DNA of 64,000 nucleotides, taken from Paraburkholderia lycopersici. Its GTDB lineage: Bacteria > Pseudomonadota > Gammaproteobacteria > Burkholderiales > Burkholderiaceae. The notes beneath the pieces are model-generated. The model was not told where the DNA came from. It saw only the letters and a list, made by a program, of their open reading frames with translations, and searched no databases. The stretch spans positions 124,001-188,000 of the forward strand of contig NZ_FMYQ01000003.1 in assembly GCF_900096975.1 (NCBI RefSeq). Direction: 5' to 3'. The position numbers were made by a program, and so were the translations under genes. This document shows positions 31,408 to 40,599 of this stretch, piece after piece (within the stretch, counting starts at the first letter, position 1; each line of letters starts with the position of its first letter).

Positions 31408-33315
31408 TCAATGACCCGCAGCTTGTGGCTTGAACCACCAGGTCGAGATGATCCAGTCGTTCGCGCCATAGTACAGCGGCAATTTCGCCGGATACGCGAG
31501 GGTGTTCCTGTACGCCACACGGTGCGTCGCGCTGTACCACTGCGGCACCACATAGTAGCCGTGCATCAGCACCCGGTCGAGCGCGTGCGTGGCGTCGAGC
31601 AGTTGCTCGAGCGTCTGCGCCTCGGTGAGCGCCTTGAGGATCGCATCGACGGCCGGGGACTTCAGGCCGAGCAGATTGCCGGAGCCCGGCTCGTCGGCCG
31701 CCTTGCTGCCGAACCGGTCGACCTGCTCCGCGCCGGGCACCTGGACATCGGGAAACTTGATGGTCGTCATGTCGAAGTCGAAGGCGTCGAGCCGCTTCTG
31801 GTACAGCGCAAAATCGACCGAGCGATAGTTCACGCGAATGCCAAGCCGCGCCAGCGCCTGCGTGTACTGCGCCATGATCGGCGCCCACTGCGCGGACGCG
31901 CTCGTGTCGTCGAGCACCTCGAACGTGAACGGCTCGCCCTTCGCGTTACGCAACGCCCCGTCGCGATAGGTCCAGCCAGCGTCGGCGAGAAGCGAGCGCG
32001 CCTCGAGCAGGTTCGCACGAAGCGATCCGGGCGGGTTCGTATCGGGCTGCACCGGCGGCGCCCCGAACACGGCCGGGTCGAGCGACTTGCGCCACGGCTC
32101 GAGCAACGCAAGCTCGCCTCGCGACGGCAGGCCTTTCGCCTGCAACTGCGTGTTCGCGAACCAGCTGTCGATGCGACGGTACTGGCTATAGAACAGCATG
32201 CGGTTGAGCCACTGGAAATCGAGCGCGAGGTCGAGCGCACGACGCACGCGCACGTCCTCGAACACGGGCTTGCGCAGGTTCATGACGAAGCCCTGCATGC
32301 CGGTGCCGTTGTGCTGCGGAAATTCGCGCTTGATGAGTTCGCCGGTCTCGAAGCGCTTGCCGACATCGCGCCGCACCCAGTTGCGCGCGACGTATTCGAC
32401 GAGCGCGTCGTATTCGCCCGCCTTGAACGCTTCGAGACGCGCGACGTCGTCCGAATAGAGCTTGTATGTGATGCGCTCGAAATTGTCGGTGCCCACGCGT
32501 ACGGGCAAGGCTTTGCCCCAGTAGTTCTCGTCGAGCCTGTAGGTGATCGTGCGGCCGTTCGAGTAACGGTCGATCACGTACGGCCCGCTGCCGACCGGCT
32601 GCTCGAACGCAAGCTGGTCGAACGCGACGCGGCTGCCGTCCGGGCGCAGGCCCCACTTGTGCGAGAACACCGGCATGCCGCCCGCTATGAGCGGCAATTC
32701 GCGATTGTTGCTGCGGAACTCGAAGCGGATCGTCGCCGCATCGACGACGACCGCGCGCGTGATCTCGCTGAAATACGCCTGCATCGAAGGCGCTGCCTGG
32801 CGGCTCTTGAGGGTGTCGAGCGAGAACTTCACGTCTTCGGCCGTCACCGGATCGCCGTTCGAGAAGCGGGCATGCGGATTGATGTGGAACGTGACCGAGT
32901 GTGCGTCGAGCGCGACGCGGATGTCGTCGGCGAGCAGGCCGTAGGCCGAGGCCACTTCGTCGAGGCTCCCCGTCGTCAGGCTCTCGAACAGCATGCCGAG
33001 CCCCGGCGCCGCGTTGCCACGCAGCGTGAACGGGTTGAACTTGTCGAAGCTCGTGAGGCGGTCCGGATTGGCGAGCACGAGCGTGCCGCCCTTGGGCGCG
33101 GCCGGATTCACATAGTCGAAATGCGCGAAGCCCTGCGGATATCTGGGTTCGCCATATTGCGCGATGGCATAGACCGCATGGGCGCAAGGCATCGTCACGA
33201 GCCCGGACGCGAGCGCCACACCCGCCGCCAGCCACGAGGCAAGCCGGCGCCGCCCCGCGGGAACCCTCACCTCGCGCGCGCCGCGCGCGGTCCCGCCTCG
33301 CGTTCCAGTCGTCAT
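31408..33315 (-). CDS. yejA: ABC peptide importer, periplasmic binding protein (YejA)
   Basis: 635-residue family 5 extracellular solute-binding protein. A long signal peptide (residues 1-47; Arg-rich start, core [18 protein letters not shown] cleavage) precedes the mature protein. [30 protein letters not shown] is a YejA hallmark; [23 protein letters not shown] is the usual family-5 motif. First gene of the operon; divergent from fabI across 108 bases. Confidence 0.94.
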   Translation of the reverse strand: MTTGTRGGTARGAREVRVPAGRRRLASWLAAGVALASGLVTMPCAHAVYAIAQYGEPRYPQGFAHFDYVNPAAPKGGTLVLANPDRLTSFDKFNPFTLRGNAAPGLGMLFESLTTGSLDEVASAYGLLADDIRVALDAHSVTFHINPHARFSNGDPVTAEDVKFSLDTLKSRQAAPSMQAYFSEITRAVVVDAATIRFEFRSNNRELPLIAGGMPVFSHKWGLRPDGSRVAFDQLAFEQPVGSGPYVIDRYSNGRTITYRLDENYWGKALPVRVGTDNFERITYKLYSDDVARLEAFKAGEYDALVEYVARNWVRRDVGKRFETGELIKREFPQHNGTGMQGFVMNLRKPVFEDVRVRRALDLALDFQWLNRMLFYSQYRRIDSWFANTQLQAKGLPSRGELALLEPWRKSLDPAVFGAPPVQPDTNPPGSLRANLLEARSLLADAGWTYRDGALRNAKGEPFTFEVLDDTSASAQWAPIMAQYTQALARLGIRVNYRSVDFALYQKRLDAFDFDMTTIKFPDVQVPGAEQVDRFGSKAADEPGSGNLLGLKSPAVDAILKALTEAQTLEQLLDATHALDRVLMHGYYVVPQWYSATHRVAYRNTLAYPAKLPLYYGANDWIISTWWFKPQAAGH

Positions 33316-33423
33316 AGATCGGTATTTGTCCGGGGTGCCTTGTCAGTTGTGAGAGAATTCTACCCAAACCACGCGGCGCCGCCCCACAGGCGCCCGACGC
33401 ACAGACCTGATTTAGGAGAATTC

Positions 33424-34212
33424 ATGGGCTTCCTCGCTGGCAAACGCATTCTGTTGACCGGCCTGCTGTCGAACCGTTCGATCGCGTATGGCATCGCGCA
33501 GGCGTGCAAGCGCGAAGGCGCGGAACTGGCGTTCACGTACGTCGGCGAACGCTTCAAGGATCGCATCACCGAGTTCGCCACCGAATTCGGCAGCGATCTC
33601 GTGTTCCCCTGCGACGTCGCCGACGATGCGCAAATCGAAGCGCTCTTCGTCGACCTCAAGCAGCACTGGGGCACGCTCGACGGCCTCGTCCACTCGATCG
33701 GCTTCGCGCCGCGCGAAGCGATCGCGGGCGACTTCCTCGAAGGCATGACGCGCGAAAATTTTCGCATCGCCCACGACATCTCGGCATACAGCTTCCCGGC
33801 GCTCGCAAAGGCCGCGCAGTCGATGCTCGCCGACAACGCGTCGCTGCTCACGCTCACCTATCTCGGGGCAGAACGCGCGATCCCGAACTACAACACGATG
33901 GGCCTCGCGAAGGCCTCGCTCGAAGCGAGCGTGCGTTATCTCGCGGTCTCGCTCGGCGAGAAGGGCGTGCGCGTGAACGGCATTTCGGCGGGCCCGATCA
34001 AAACGCTTGCGGCAAGCGGCATCAAGAGCTTCGGCAAGATTCTCGACTTCGTCGAGCAAAACGCGCCGCTGCACCGTAACGTGACCATCGAGCAGGTCGG
34101 CAACACCGCCGCATTTCTGCTCTCCGACCTGGCAGGCGGCGTGACGGCCGAGATCATGCACGTCGATGCAGGCTTCAATGCCGTGGTTGGCGGCATGGCC
34201 GGTCTCGATTAA
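33424..34212 (+). CDS. fabI: Enoyl-[acyl-carrier-protein] reductase (NADH)
   Basis: 262-residue short-chain dehydrogenase-type FabI, which catalyses the last step of each fatty-acid elongation cycle. NADH-binding [11 protein letters not shown] (residues 13-23), the catalytic Tyr/Lys segment [19 protein letters not shown] (about residues 150-168), and [15 protein letters not shown] are all seen. A GGAG lies six bases before the ATG. It is the usual target site of triclosan-like inhibitors. Followed by a strong terminator. Confidence 0.97.
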   Translation: MGFLAGKRILLTGLLSNRSIAYGIAQACKREGAELAFTYVGERFKDRITEFATEFGSDLVFPCDVADDAQIEALFVDLKQHWGTLDGLVHSIGFAPREAIAGDFLEGMTRENFRIAHDISAYSFPALAKAAQSMLADNASLLTLTYLGAERAIPNYNTMGLAKASLEASVRYLAVSLGEKGVRVNGISAGPIKTLAASGIKSFGKILDFVEQNAPLHRNVTIEQVGNTAAFLLSDLAGGVTAEIMHVDAGFNAVVGGMAGLD

Positions 34213-34258
34213 GCTGGCCTTCGCGCTGCGCGCGCTTCGTTGCGCGCGCAACGACAGC

Positions 34259-34289
34259 AAAAAGCCGCCCGATGGGCGGCTTTTTCTTT
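34259..34289 (+). terminator. Terminator after fabI
   Basis: A 12-bp stem AAAAAGCCGCCC/GGGCGGCTTTTT with a three-base loop, 46 bases after the fabI stop. The A-tract on the left lets it also work for the minus-strand gene at 34333. Confidence 0.92.
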
Positions 34290-34332
34290 GGCTTGGCGCG
34301 CAACGCGTCACGCGTGCAATGTGCCTCGTGGC

Positions 34333-34680
34333 TTAGTGCCAGTGTCCCGGAGGACCGCCGTGATCGCGGTCGTAGTGGCCACGGCCCGGACCGCCGTAGC
34401 CGCCGTGATGGCGATACCAGTCGTCACGACCCCAGTAGCGGCGGCCGTCCCAGTAGCGGTCGCCGTGCCAGCCGATCACGATGGCAGGCGGCGCTGCATA
34501 AACGGGCGCCGGCTGATAGACGACCGGCGGAGGCGGCGGGGCGTAGACCGGCTGCGGCGCGACATAAACCGGGGCCGGAATACCGATATTGACGCCGACG
34601 CTTACGCCGGCCATGGCAGCGCTCGACACGCCGATAGCCACGCCCCCGAGCAGCATTGCAACAACACGTGGGAACTTCAT
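34333..34680 (-). CDS. Small exported Pro/Tyr/His/Gly-rich protein
   Basis: 115 residues. Sec signal peptide (residues 1-24, MKFPRVVAMLLGGVAIGVSSA, cleavage after AMA). The mature part begins GVSVGVNIGIPAPVYVAPQPVY, continues with a PPPPPVVYQPAP stretch, then WHGDRYWDGRRYWGRDDWYRHH and a Gly/His/Asp-rich end. Such proteins are frequent in Burkholderia but have no known function. Metal binding by the His/Asp tail is possible (inference). Start ATG at 34680 follows AGGTGAG. Converges on fabI. Confidence 0.8.
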   Translation of the reverse strand: MKFPRVVAMLLGGVAIGVSSAAMAGVSVGVNIGIPAPVYVAPQPVYAPPPPPVVYQPAPVYAAPPAIVIGWHGDRYWDGRRYWGRDDWYRHHGGYGGPGRGHYDRDHGGPPGHWH

Positions 34681-35097
34681 GGACTCACCTTTCGGGTTTG
34701 ATGTTTTGTTGAAGCCAATATAACGCAGGGCCTTCGTCCGGCGTATTTCAAACTTGTAATAACTGATGCACAAACCTGCCCCGCGTTCGATGCCGTTACG
34801 TCTCGTTACACCAGCGCGAAAGCGCGCACCGTGCGTGCCGCCGACGGGTTTTGGCGCCGGCGCATGCAGCACCGCGAACGACAGCGCAGCGGAGGATATC
34901 ATCGCTGGCGCCAACGCGCGCTGGCATCAACGGGCTCCGACGCCGCGCACGCAAACGCGGCGTGTCGCAATTCCCGTCGACCGGACCGGCTAGCTGTGCG
35001 CCAATTCATTCGCACCCCAAACCAGTTTCCGTGCGCCCTGCTCTCCCACCCGACGCAGCACATGGACTTTGAACAGAACGACGCACGGCGAACCGGC
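34681..35097. other. 417-base gap upstream of the small exported protein
   Basis: No gene recognised. Open frames on the plus strand are low-complexity shadows. The part next to 34680 (34697-34770) is less GC-rich and likely holds the promoter for the minus-strand gene; no clear box pair with good spacing was found. Confidence 0.45.
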
Positions 35098-35592
35098 TCA
35101 ACGATAGTTCATCAGCACGGTGGCGTATGAGGCCTCCGCCGCGCCGGTCGGTGGTCTCGGCGTGAGTGCGAGGACACCGCCCGAAGCGCCGATGAAGTAG
35201 TGACCGGCCACGTCCGGCGCCACGCGTCGACCGGCGCCGTTCGTGAAGCCCACCCGCATGTGCGGCCGGGGCGCGGAGGCATCTTGCACACGGGCGTCGT
35301 TTGCCGCGAGGACCGAGACTTCGGCGCTCGGCGCGACGCCCGGTTCGCTGCTATAGGCGACGGTCGTGGCACCCATGACGGCGTCGTCATCTTGCCGTCC
35401 CGCCATCGTGGCGGGTGCCACCGAAGCGCCGCGCCCAGGTGCGATGTCGAACGTTGGTTCGACGATGGCACCAACAAAGCGAATCGTCCCGCCATCGGCC
35501 CATGCCGCCCCACAAGCACACAGCGCCGCTGCCGCGCCAGCAGCCGTCACCGCGCCTTGTACCGATGCCTTCCAGTCATGCCTTGCTTTCAT
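35098..35592 (-). CDS. Type 1 fimbrial-like subunit (orphan)
   Basis: 164 residues. Signal peptide (residues 1-32: KASVQGAVTAAGAAAALCAC..AWA). The mature N-terminus DGGTIRFVGAIVEPTFDI resembles the start of chaperone-usher pilins, and the C-terminus ASYATVLMNYR resembles the pilin donor/beta-zipper strand. The usual pilin disulphide is not evident: no paired Cys in the mature part. No usher or chaperone gene lies nearby. Start ATG at 35592 has GGAGGG upstream; an ATG at 35640 is an alternative. A pilin-derived secreted protein is the other possibility. Confidence 0.7.
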   Translation of the reverse strand: MKARHDWKASVQGAVTAAGAAAALCACGAAWADGGTIRFVGAIVEPTFDIAPGRGASVAPATMAGRQDDDAVMGATTVAYSSEPGVAPSAEVSVLAANDARVQDASAPRPHMRVGFTNGAGRRVAPDVAGHYFIGASGGVLALTPRPPTGAAEASYATVLMNYR

Positions 35593-35643
35593 CGCACCCT
35601 CCACTCGAGAAGTTCCCGGGACCGCTTGATGGCGGTTCACAAC

Positions 35644-35690
35644 AACACTCGTGTTGACGGCATATCAACGAAAATATTGACGGTCGTCAA
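35644..35690. promoter_or_regulatory. Cluster of TTGACGG repeats (candidate operator/promoter)
   Basis: AACAC-TC-GTGTT at 35644-35655 is an inverted repeat. TTGACGG occurs at 35654-35660 and again at 35677-35683, 23 bases apart, and the second is part of the inverted repeat TTGACG-GT-CGTCAA (35677-35690). The cluster is 52 to 98 bases upstream of the fimbrial-like start, so regulator binding near its promoter is plausible. Confidence 0.5.
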
Positions 35691-35881
35691 TCTGATTTTG
35701 CGACCAGTAGCAGCATGAAATCGCATGCCACGCGGAGGAACTGCCATGCCTCTGGAATCTGAAGGGCTTTTCTGACAGAAAAATACTGTAGTCCTGAACA
35801 TCAGGAACACCACGCTAGCGATGCGGACAGCGTGCGCTGTGCCTTGCTATTTGCACGAGAACTTCTGCGCATTGCGGGCCC

Positions 35882-35920
35882 AAAAAACAAAAACCCCGCA
35901 AGCCGAGACTTGCGGGGTTT
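35882..35920 (-). terminator. Terminator of tRNA-Ser
   Basis: A 12-bp stem AAACCCCGCAAG/CTTGCGGGGTTT with a six-base loop, followed on the minus strand by TTTTTGTTTTTT. Confidence 0.92.
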
Positions 35921-35930
35921 CGCCGCCATA

Positions 35931-36024
35931 TGGCGGAGACGGAGGGATTCGAACCCTCGATCCAGGTTTTGGCCCAGATGCTCCCTTAGCAGGGGAGTGC
36001 CTTCGACCTCTCGGCCACGTCTCC
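35931..36024 (-). tRNA. tRNA-Ser (GCT)
   Basis: 94 bases including encoded CCA. Acceptor GGAGACG/CGTCTCC, anticodon stem CTCCC/GGGAG around CTGCTAA, anticodon GCT, and the long variable arm expected of tRNA-Ser. Confidence 0.97.
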
Positions 36025-36068
36025 CAAAAACTTCGTTCGCGCTAGGGAGGCAGCGCAACGAAGCCAAG

Positions 36069-36097
36069 ATAATAGCGGGTCCGGACGTTCCGGTCAA
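36069..36097 (-). promoter_or_regulatory. Strong sigma70 promoter of tRNA-Ser
   Basis: On the minus strand: -35 TTGACC, 17-base spacer, -10 TATTAT; the tRNA starts 44 bases downstream. Confidence 0.85.
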
Positions 36098-36201
36098 TTC
36101 ATAAGGCGCTTTTTAGCGAAGTTTTTTCCGCAAGCGCACAACGAGCGTCGCGCGCGGCGCATCGAACCGAACGACGTCACACCCGCGTCATACGACGCGC
36201 C

Positions 36202-37452
36202 TTACGCGTGCTCGAGATCGAACGCCTTGTGGAGCGCGCGAACAGCCAGCTCCATGTACTTCTCGTCGATCAGCACCGAGATCTTGATTTCCGAGGTCGA
36301 GATCATCTGAATGTTGATGCCCTCTTCCGAGAGCGTGCGGAACATCTTGCTCGCCACGCCCACGTGCGAACGCATGCCCACGCCGACCACCGAAACCTTC
36401 GAGACCTTCGCGTCGCCCAGCACCTGCTCGGCATTCACGTGACCCTTCACCTGGTTCGTGAGGATATCCATTGCGCGCTGATAGTCGCCGCGGCCCACCG
36501 TGAACGTGAAGTCGGTCTTGCCGGCCACGCTCTGGTTCTGGATGATCATGTCGACGTCGATGTTCGCGTCCGCCACCGGGCCGAGGATCTGGTACGCGAT
36601 GCCCGGCTTGTCGGGCACGCCCATCACGATGATGCGGGCCTCGTCGCGCTGGAACGCAATACCCGAGATGACTGCTTTTTCCATGGTCTCGTCTTCTTCA
36701 AAAGTAATCAGGGTGCCCGAGTTCATTTCTTCGTCGAGATTCATCATCGGGTCGGTCAGGCTCGAGAGCACACGCGTCTTTACCTGATACTTGCCCGCGA
36801 ATTCGACCGAGCGGATCTGCAGCACCTTCGAGCCGAGGCTGGCCATTTCCAGCATCTCTTCGAACGTAATGCGGTCGAGACGGCGCGCGTCGTCCACCAC
36901 GCGCGGGTCGGTCGTGTAGACGCCGTCGACGTCCGTGTAGATGAGACATTCGTCGGCCTTCAGCGCGGCCGCGACCGCAACCGCCGAGGTGTCCGAGCCG
37001 CCGCGGCCGAGCGTGGTGATGTGGCCTTCGGGGTCGATGCCCTGGAAGCCGGTGATGACGACCACCTTGCCGGCGTCGAGATCGGCCAGCACGCGCTCGC
37101 CGTCGATGTCGTTGATGCGCGCTTTGGTGAACGAGCTGTCGGTTTTGACCGGCACTTGCCAGCCGGTGTAGCTGATGGCGTCGACGCCGGCTTCCTGCAG
37201 GGCGATCGACAAGAGGCCGACGCTCACCTGCTCACCGGTCGATGCAATCATGTCGAGCTCGCGCGGGCTCGGCTGCGGCGAAATCTCTTTCGCAAGACCG
37301 AGCAGACGATTGGTTTCGCCGGACATCGCCGAAGGCACGACGACCATCTTGTGGCCGGCCTTGTGCCATTTGGCGACGCGCTTGGCGACGTTCTTGATGC
37401 GCTCGACCGAGCCCATCGAGGTGCCGCCGTATTTGTGTACGATGAGTGCCAT
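36202..37452 (-). CDS. lysC: Aspartate kinase
   Basis: 416-residue aspartokinase, the first step to lysine, methionine, threonine and diaminopimelate. The N-terminal VHKYGGTSMGSVERI motif and GRGGSDTSAVAVAAAL are the ATP/aspartate-binding marks. Two ACT domains (about residues 265-410; VSVVGVGMRSHVGVASKMF and MISTSEIKISVLI) give allosteric feedback control. The ribosome-binding site is weak. Upstream is a 542-base gap. tilS and accA lie upstream on the same strand. Confidence 0.95.
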   Translation of the reverse strand: MALIVHKYGGTSMGSVERIKNVAKRVAKWHKAGHKMVVVPSAMSGETNRLLGLAKEISPQPSPRELDMIASTGEQVSVGLLSIALQEAGVDAISYTGWQVPVKTDSSFTKARINDIDGERVLADLDAGKVVVITGFQGIDPEGHITTLGRGGSDTSAVAVAAALKADECLIYTDVDGVYTTDPRVVDDARRLDRITFEEMLEMASLGSKVLQIRSVEFAGKYQVKTRVLSSLTDPMMNLDEEMNSGTLITFEEDETMEKAVISGIAFQRDEARIIVMGVPDKPGIAYQILGPVADANIDVDMIIQNQSVAGKTDFTFTVGRGDYQRAMDILTNQVKGHVNAEQVLGDAKVSKVSVVGVGMRSHVGVASKMFRTLSEEGINIQMISTSEIKISVLIDEKYMELAVRALHKAFDLEHA

Positions 37453-37994
37453 TGTCGTTCTGAACTGGAGATGTTACCGCGCTGGCGCACTGATAGACCG
37501 CGTCGCCATGGAAACCCACGGCCGTGGCGACGGTTGCTCATGCAGCGCGTGCAGCACGCGCGGGTTTTGCCCTCAGCGGGCGCGAAGGCGGTGGCATCGT
37601 GCGATGCGCGCATGCACCCGCATGCACCTCGCGTACCTCTCTCACTCGCGCCCTGCCCGCATGCCGCTACGACGTCCCTGCAACCGTCGGATACCGCTCG
37701 AAGGAAAAATCGCGCCTTCATGGCACGCGCCGCTGTTCGCCGCTGCTCGCCGCTATTGGCGGCATCGTGCATGAGCCGTTTTTGACGGCGTCCGTGAACG
37801 CGAAAAAGCGGGCTGGACAAACGACTTACACTACCCGATCAGGGTCAAAATTACAAGACGCAACGGACTTGGGATTACCGAAAAAGGCTTGCGCGGCAAG
37901 GATTTGCGGGGGGAACGATCGCCCTCCCGCAACCATCTTTCGCCGATTGACGCCTTGTGGCCGGCGCAAAGCGCGGCGAGCGCCCGCGACACGT
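37453..37994 (-). other. 542-base gap between tilS and lysC
   Basis: No family-like coding region on either strand and no tRNA-like or obvious lysine-riboswitch-like fold recognised by eye. It must contain the lysC leader. One possible promoter (TTGTAA, 17 bases, TAGTGT near 37830-37860 on the minus strand) is weak. This is the longest apparently non-coding stretch in the window. Confidence 0.5.
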
Positions 37995-39434
37995 TCAGGC
38001 GAGCAGCAAGTCGTCGCGCCATTCGATGCGACGCCAGGCCGCGCCCTGCACGATCGGCTCCGTGCCGAACGCAGACCGGTTCACGCCGATACGGGGTACG
38101 AACAGTAGCGTTTCGCCGACGAAGAGCAGCGGCACGTCGCGCTCCCATGCGGGCACGCCCCGCGCCTGGAACACGTTTTTGAGCGTGCGGCTGAGGTTCG
38201 CCGCTTCGTCGCGCAAACGCTCGCCGCCGCTGCGTTCGCGCGCGACGAGCGGTGCGCGGGCGAGCACCTGCTCGGGAACGGCGTCGGGGTCGCCGGCGGC
38301 AGCGGGAGCGAAAACGTACGTGCCGCGCCACGACGGCAGACGCCAGACCTCCTCGCCGTGCCAGTGCAACGTCTGAGGCGTGCGCAATGCGCGCCCGTCT
38401 GAGCGTTCGCCACGCATCGCGCTGTCGCTCGCGCGCGCGGCTTCCCACGACACGCACCCGCGATAGCAGCGCAATCGATGTCCCGCATGCTCGACGCGCA
38501 ACGCGTAGCCACCGCCTTCGCGGCGCGCGACCTCGCGCAGTTGCCTCAGCATGTCCGCAAGACGGGCCGCCGACGCAGCGGGCAGTCCAAGCGTGCGCAT
38601 CCAGTAGCGCAGCAGGTTGAGCGCGCGCGGATCATCGAGTGCGAGCAGCGCGGTGTGCGAAAGCGCATCCCCATCGCCGCTCGCCACTTCGCGCAAATCG
38701 AGTTGCGCCAGATCGTCGAGCAAACGTTGCGACGAAGCCGCGTGCGCCGCCGTGCGCGCGAGCGCATCGCGATAACCGGGGAAATGCGCGGAAAGCGCGG
38801 GCATTACATCGTGGCGCAGCGCGTTGCGCGCGTAGCGCGTGTCGGCGTTCGACTCGTCGTCGATCCAGTGCAGGCCATGCGCGCGGGCGTGGCGCTCAAG
38901 TTGCGCGCGCAACAAAGGCAGCAACGGCCGCATGCGCGGCACGCCGGCCGCCACCGCGCGCGAAGGCGCCATCGCCGCGATGCCCGCGAGTCCCGCGCCG
39001 CGCAGCAGTTGCAGCAGCACCGTTTCCGCCTGATCGTCCGCATGCTGCGCGAGCCAGAGCGCCTGCGCGCCGTGCGCCGCGCACATCGCGTCGAGCGCGC
39101 GGTAGCGTGCGTCGCGGGCAGCCGCCTCGACGCCGGCCGCGTCGTCGCGCGCCACCTCGACGCGCCTCGCGTCGAACGTCACGCCGTAAGCGCGCGCGGT
39201 CGTCTCGCAGTGCGCGAGCCACGCGTCGGCATTCGGGCTCAGGCCATGGTGAACGTGCAGCGCGACAAGGCGCCCGGCCCCCGCCACGCGAACCGCTCCG
39301 TCGAGCAGCACCGACGAGTCGAGCCCGCCGCTATACGCGATAGCGATGCGCGCATCGTCGGGGAGCGTGGAAAGCACAACGCCGAGCACATCGACAACGA
39401 TGTGCCCGGCGTCGGATCTGGAATGGTCGGTCAC
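37995..39434 (-). CDS. tilS: tRNA(Ile)-lysidine synthetase
   Basis: 479-residue ATP-dependent enzyme that converts C34 of tRNA-Ile2 to lysidine, changing its decoding from AUG to AUA. PP-loop AYSGGLDSSVLLDG (about residues 24-37), HVHHGLSPNAD, HHADDQ-like AQHADDQAETVLLQLLRG, and the C-terminal domain with GGERLR are present. GTG at 39434 is the most likely start, since similarity begins shortly after; the upstream frame is a shadow of accA. It lies 44 bases downstream of accA. Confidence 0.93.
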   Translation of the reverse strand: MTDHSRSDAGHIVVDVLGVVLSTLPDDARIAIAYSGGLDSSVLLDGAVRVAGAGRLVALHVHHGLSPNADAWLAHCETTARAYGVTFDARRVEVARDDAAGVEAAARDARYRALDAMCAAHGAQALWLAQHADDQAETVLLQLLRGAGLAGIAAMAPSRAVAAGVPRMRPLLPLLRAQLERHARAHGLHWIDDESNADTRYARNALRHDVMPALSAHFPGYRDALARTAAHAASSQRLLDDLAQLDLREVASGDGDALSHTALLALDDPRALNLLRYWMRTLGLPAASAARLADMLRQLREVARREGGGYALRVEHAGHRLRCYRGCVSWEAARASDSAMRGERSDGRALRTPQTLHWHGEEVWRLPSWRGTYVFAPAAAGDPDAVPEQVLARAPLVARERSGGERLRDEAANLSRTLKNVFQARGVPAWERDVPLLFVGETLLFVPRIGVNRSAFGTEPIVQGAAWRRIEWRDDLLLA

Positions 39435-39478
39435 GGCACGACGGTGCGAATGCACCGGCACTGATGACGTCGCGCGCC

Positions 39479-40450
39479 TTACGCGCCCGGCGTCGTTTCC
39501 TTGAACTTGCCGTAGGCCATCAGGCGCTCGAAGCGGCGCTCCTTGAGATCGGCGATGCTCATGCCCTGAAACTGGCGCAGCGAGTCGGCAAGCGCGCGAC
39601 GCAGAAGCGCGGCCATGCCCTTCGGATCGCGGTGCGCGCCGCCGAGCGGCTCGTTCACGATCTTGTCGATGAGGCCGAGCGCCTTGAGACGATGCGCCGT
39701 GAGGCCCAGCGCTTCGGCGGCTTCGGGCGCCTTTGCGGCGCTCTTCCAGAGAATCGACGCGCAGCCCTCCGGCGAGATCACCGAGTAGGTCGAGAACTGC
39801 AGCATCATGACCGTGTCGGCCACGGCCACCGCGAGCGCGCCGCCCGAACCGCCCTCGCCGATGATCGTCGTGATGATCGGCGTCTTGAGTTCGGCCATCA
39901 CGTAGAGATTGCGGCCGATCGCCTCCGACTGGCCGCGCTCTTCCGCGCCGATGCCGGGGTACGCACCCGGCGTGTCGACGAACGTGAAGATGGGCAAACC
40001 GAACTTCTCGGCGAGGCGCATGAGGCGCTCGGCCTTGCGATAGCCTTCCGGGCGCGGCATGCCGAAGTTGCGCGCGGCGCGCTCCTTCGTGTCGCGGCCC
40101 TTCTGATGGCCGATCACCATGCAAGCCTGGCCGTTGAAGCGCGCGAGGCCGCCGACGACCGAAAGGTCGTCCGCGAACGCGCGGTCGCCATGGAGCTCGT
40201 GAAAATCGGTGAACAGCTCGTGCACGTAATCGAGCGTGTACGGGCGCTGCGGATGACGCGCGATCTGCGAAACCTGCCACGGGCTCAGGTTCGCGTAGAG
40301 GTCCTTCGTGAGCTGCTGGCTCTTCTTCGACAGCCGCTCGATTTCTTCCGAAATATCGACGGCCGAGTCGTCCTGAACAAAGCGCAGTTCTTCGATCTTC
40401 GCTTCCAGTTCAGCGATCGGCTGTTCGAAATCCAGAAACGTGGTCTTCAT
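39479..40450 (-). CDS. accA: Acetyl-CoA carboxylase carboxyltransferase subunit alpha
   Basis: 323-residue subunit; with AccD it transfers the carboxyl group from biotin-BCCP to acetyl-CoA, giving malonyl-CoA. Marks: [21 protein letters not shown]-terminus, [43 protein letters not shown] and [15 protein letters not shown]. Length fits the family. Situated between the DNA glycosylase and tilS genes, an order seen in Burkholderia relatives. Confidence 0.97.
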   Translation of the reverse strand: MKTTFLDFEQPIAELEAKIEELRFVQDDSAVDISEEIERLSKKSQQLTKDLYANLSPWQVSQIARHPQRPYTLDYVHELFTDFHELHGDRAFADDLSVVGGLARFNGQACMVIGHQKGRDTKERAARNFGMPRPEGYRKAERLMRLAEKFGLPIFTFVDTPGAYPGIGAEERGQSEAIGRNLYVMAELKTPIITTIIGEGGSGGALAVAVADTVMMLQFSTYSVISPEGCASILWKSAAKAPEAAEALGLTAHRLKALGLIDKIVNEPLGGAHRDPKGMAALLRRALADSLRQFQGMSIADLKERRFERLMAYGKFKETTPGA

Positions 40451-40599
40451 GTGTGGGAATCCTTCACTTTGCGGCAGCGCGTATTCTAACCGCGCCGGCC
40501 CGCGCCGAAATCGGCTCAGAACTATCGATTTCTTGCATCGATAGATAAATGCTTAGCCATTCGTTGTTCGTCCGGCTGCGCAGGCAGCGCGCCGGTGCC

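Larger units (their letters stand above)
35593..35930. other. 338-base gap with regulatory repeats upstream of the fimbrial-like gene
   Basis: Contains the repeats at 35644-35690, a nine-codon open frame with a strong ribosome-binding site (35746-35775), and the tRNA-Ser terminator. AT content is higher than in the surroundings. Nothing else recognised. Confidence 0.55.

Noticed and set aside
30613..33423. Very long plus-strand open frame running into fabI
   Set aside because: It is antisense to yejB and yejA and is low-complexity; only the part from 33424 has family similarity (FabI).
36125..36201. Possible terminator downstream of lysC
   Set aside because: Short complementary words exist, but no stable stem followed by T on the minus strand could be drawn.
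39435..40280. N-terminal extension of the tilS frame
   Set aside because: It is a shadow of accA in another frame; TilS similarity begins near 39434.
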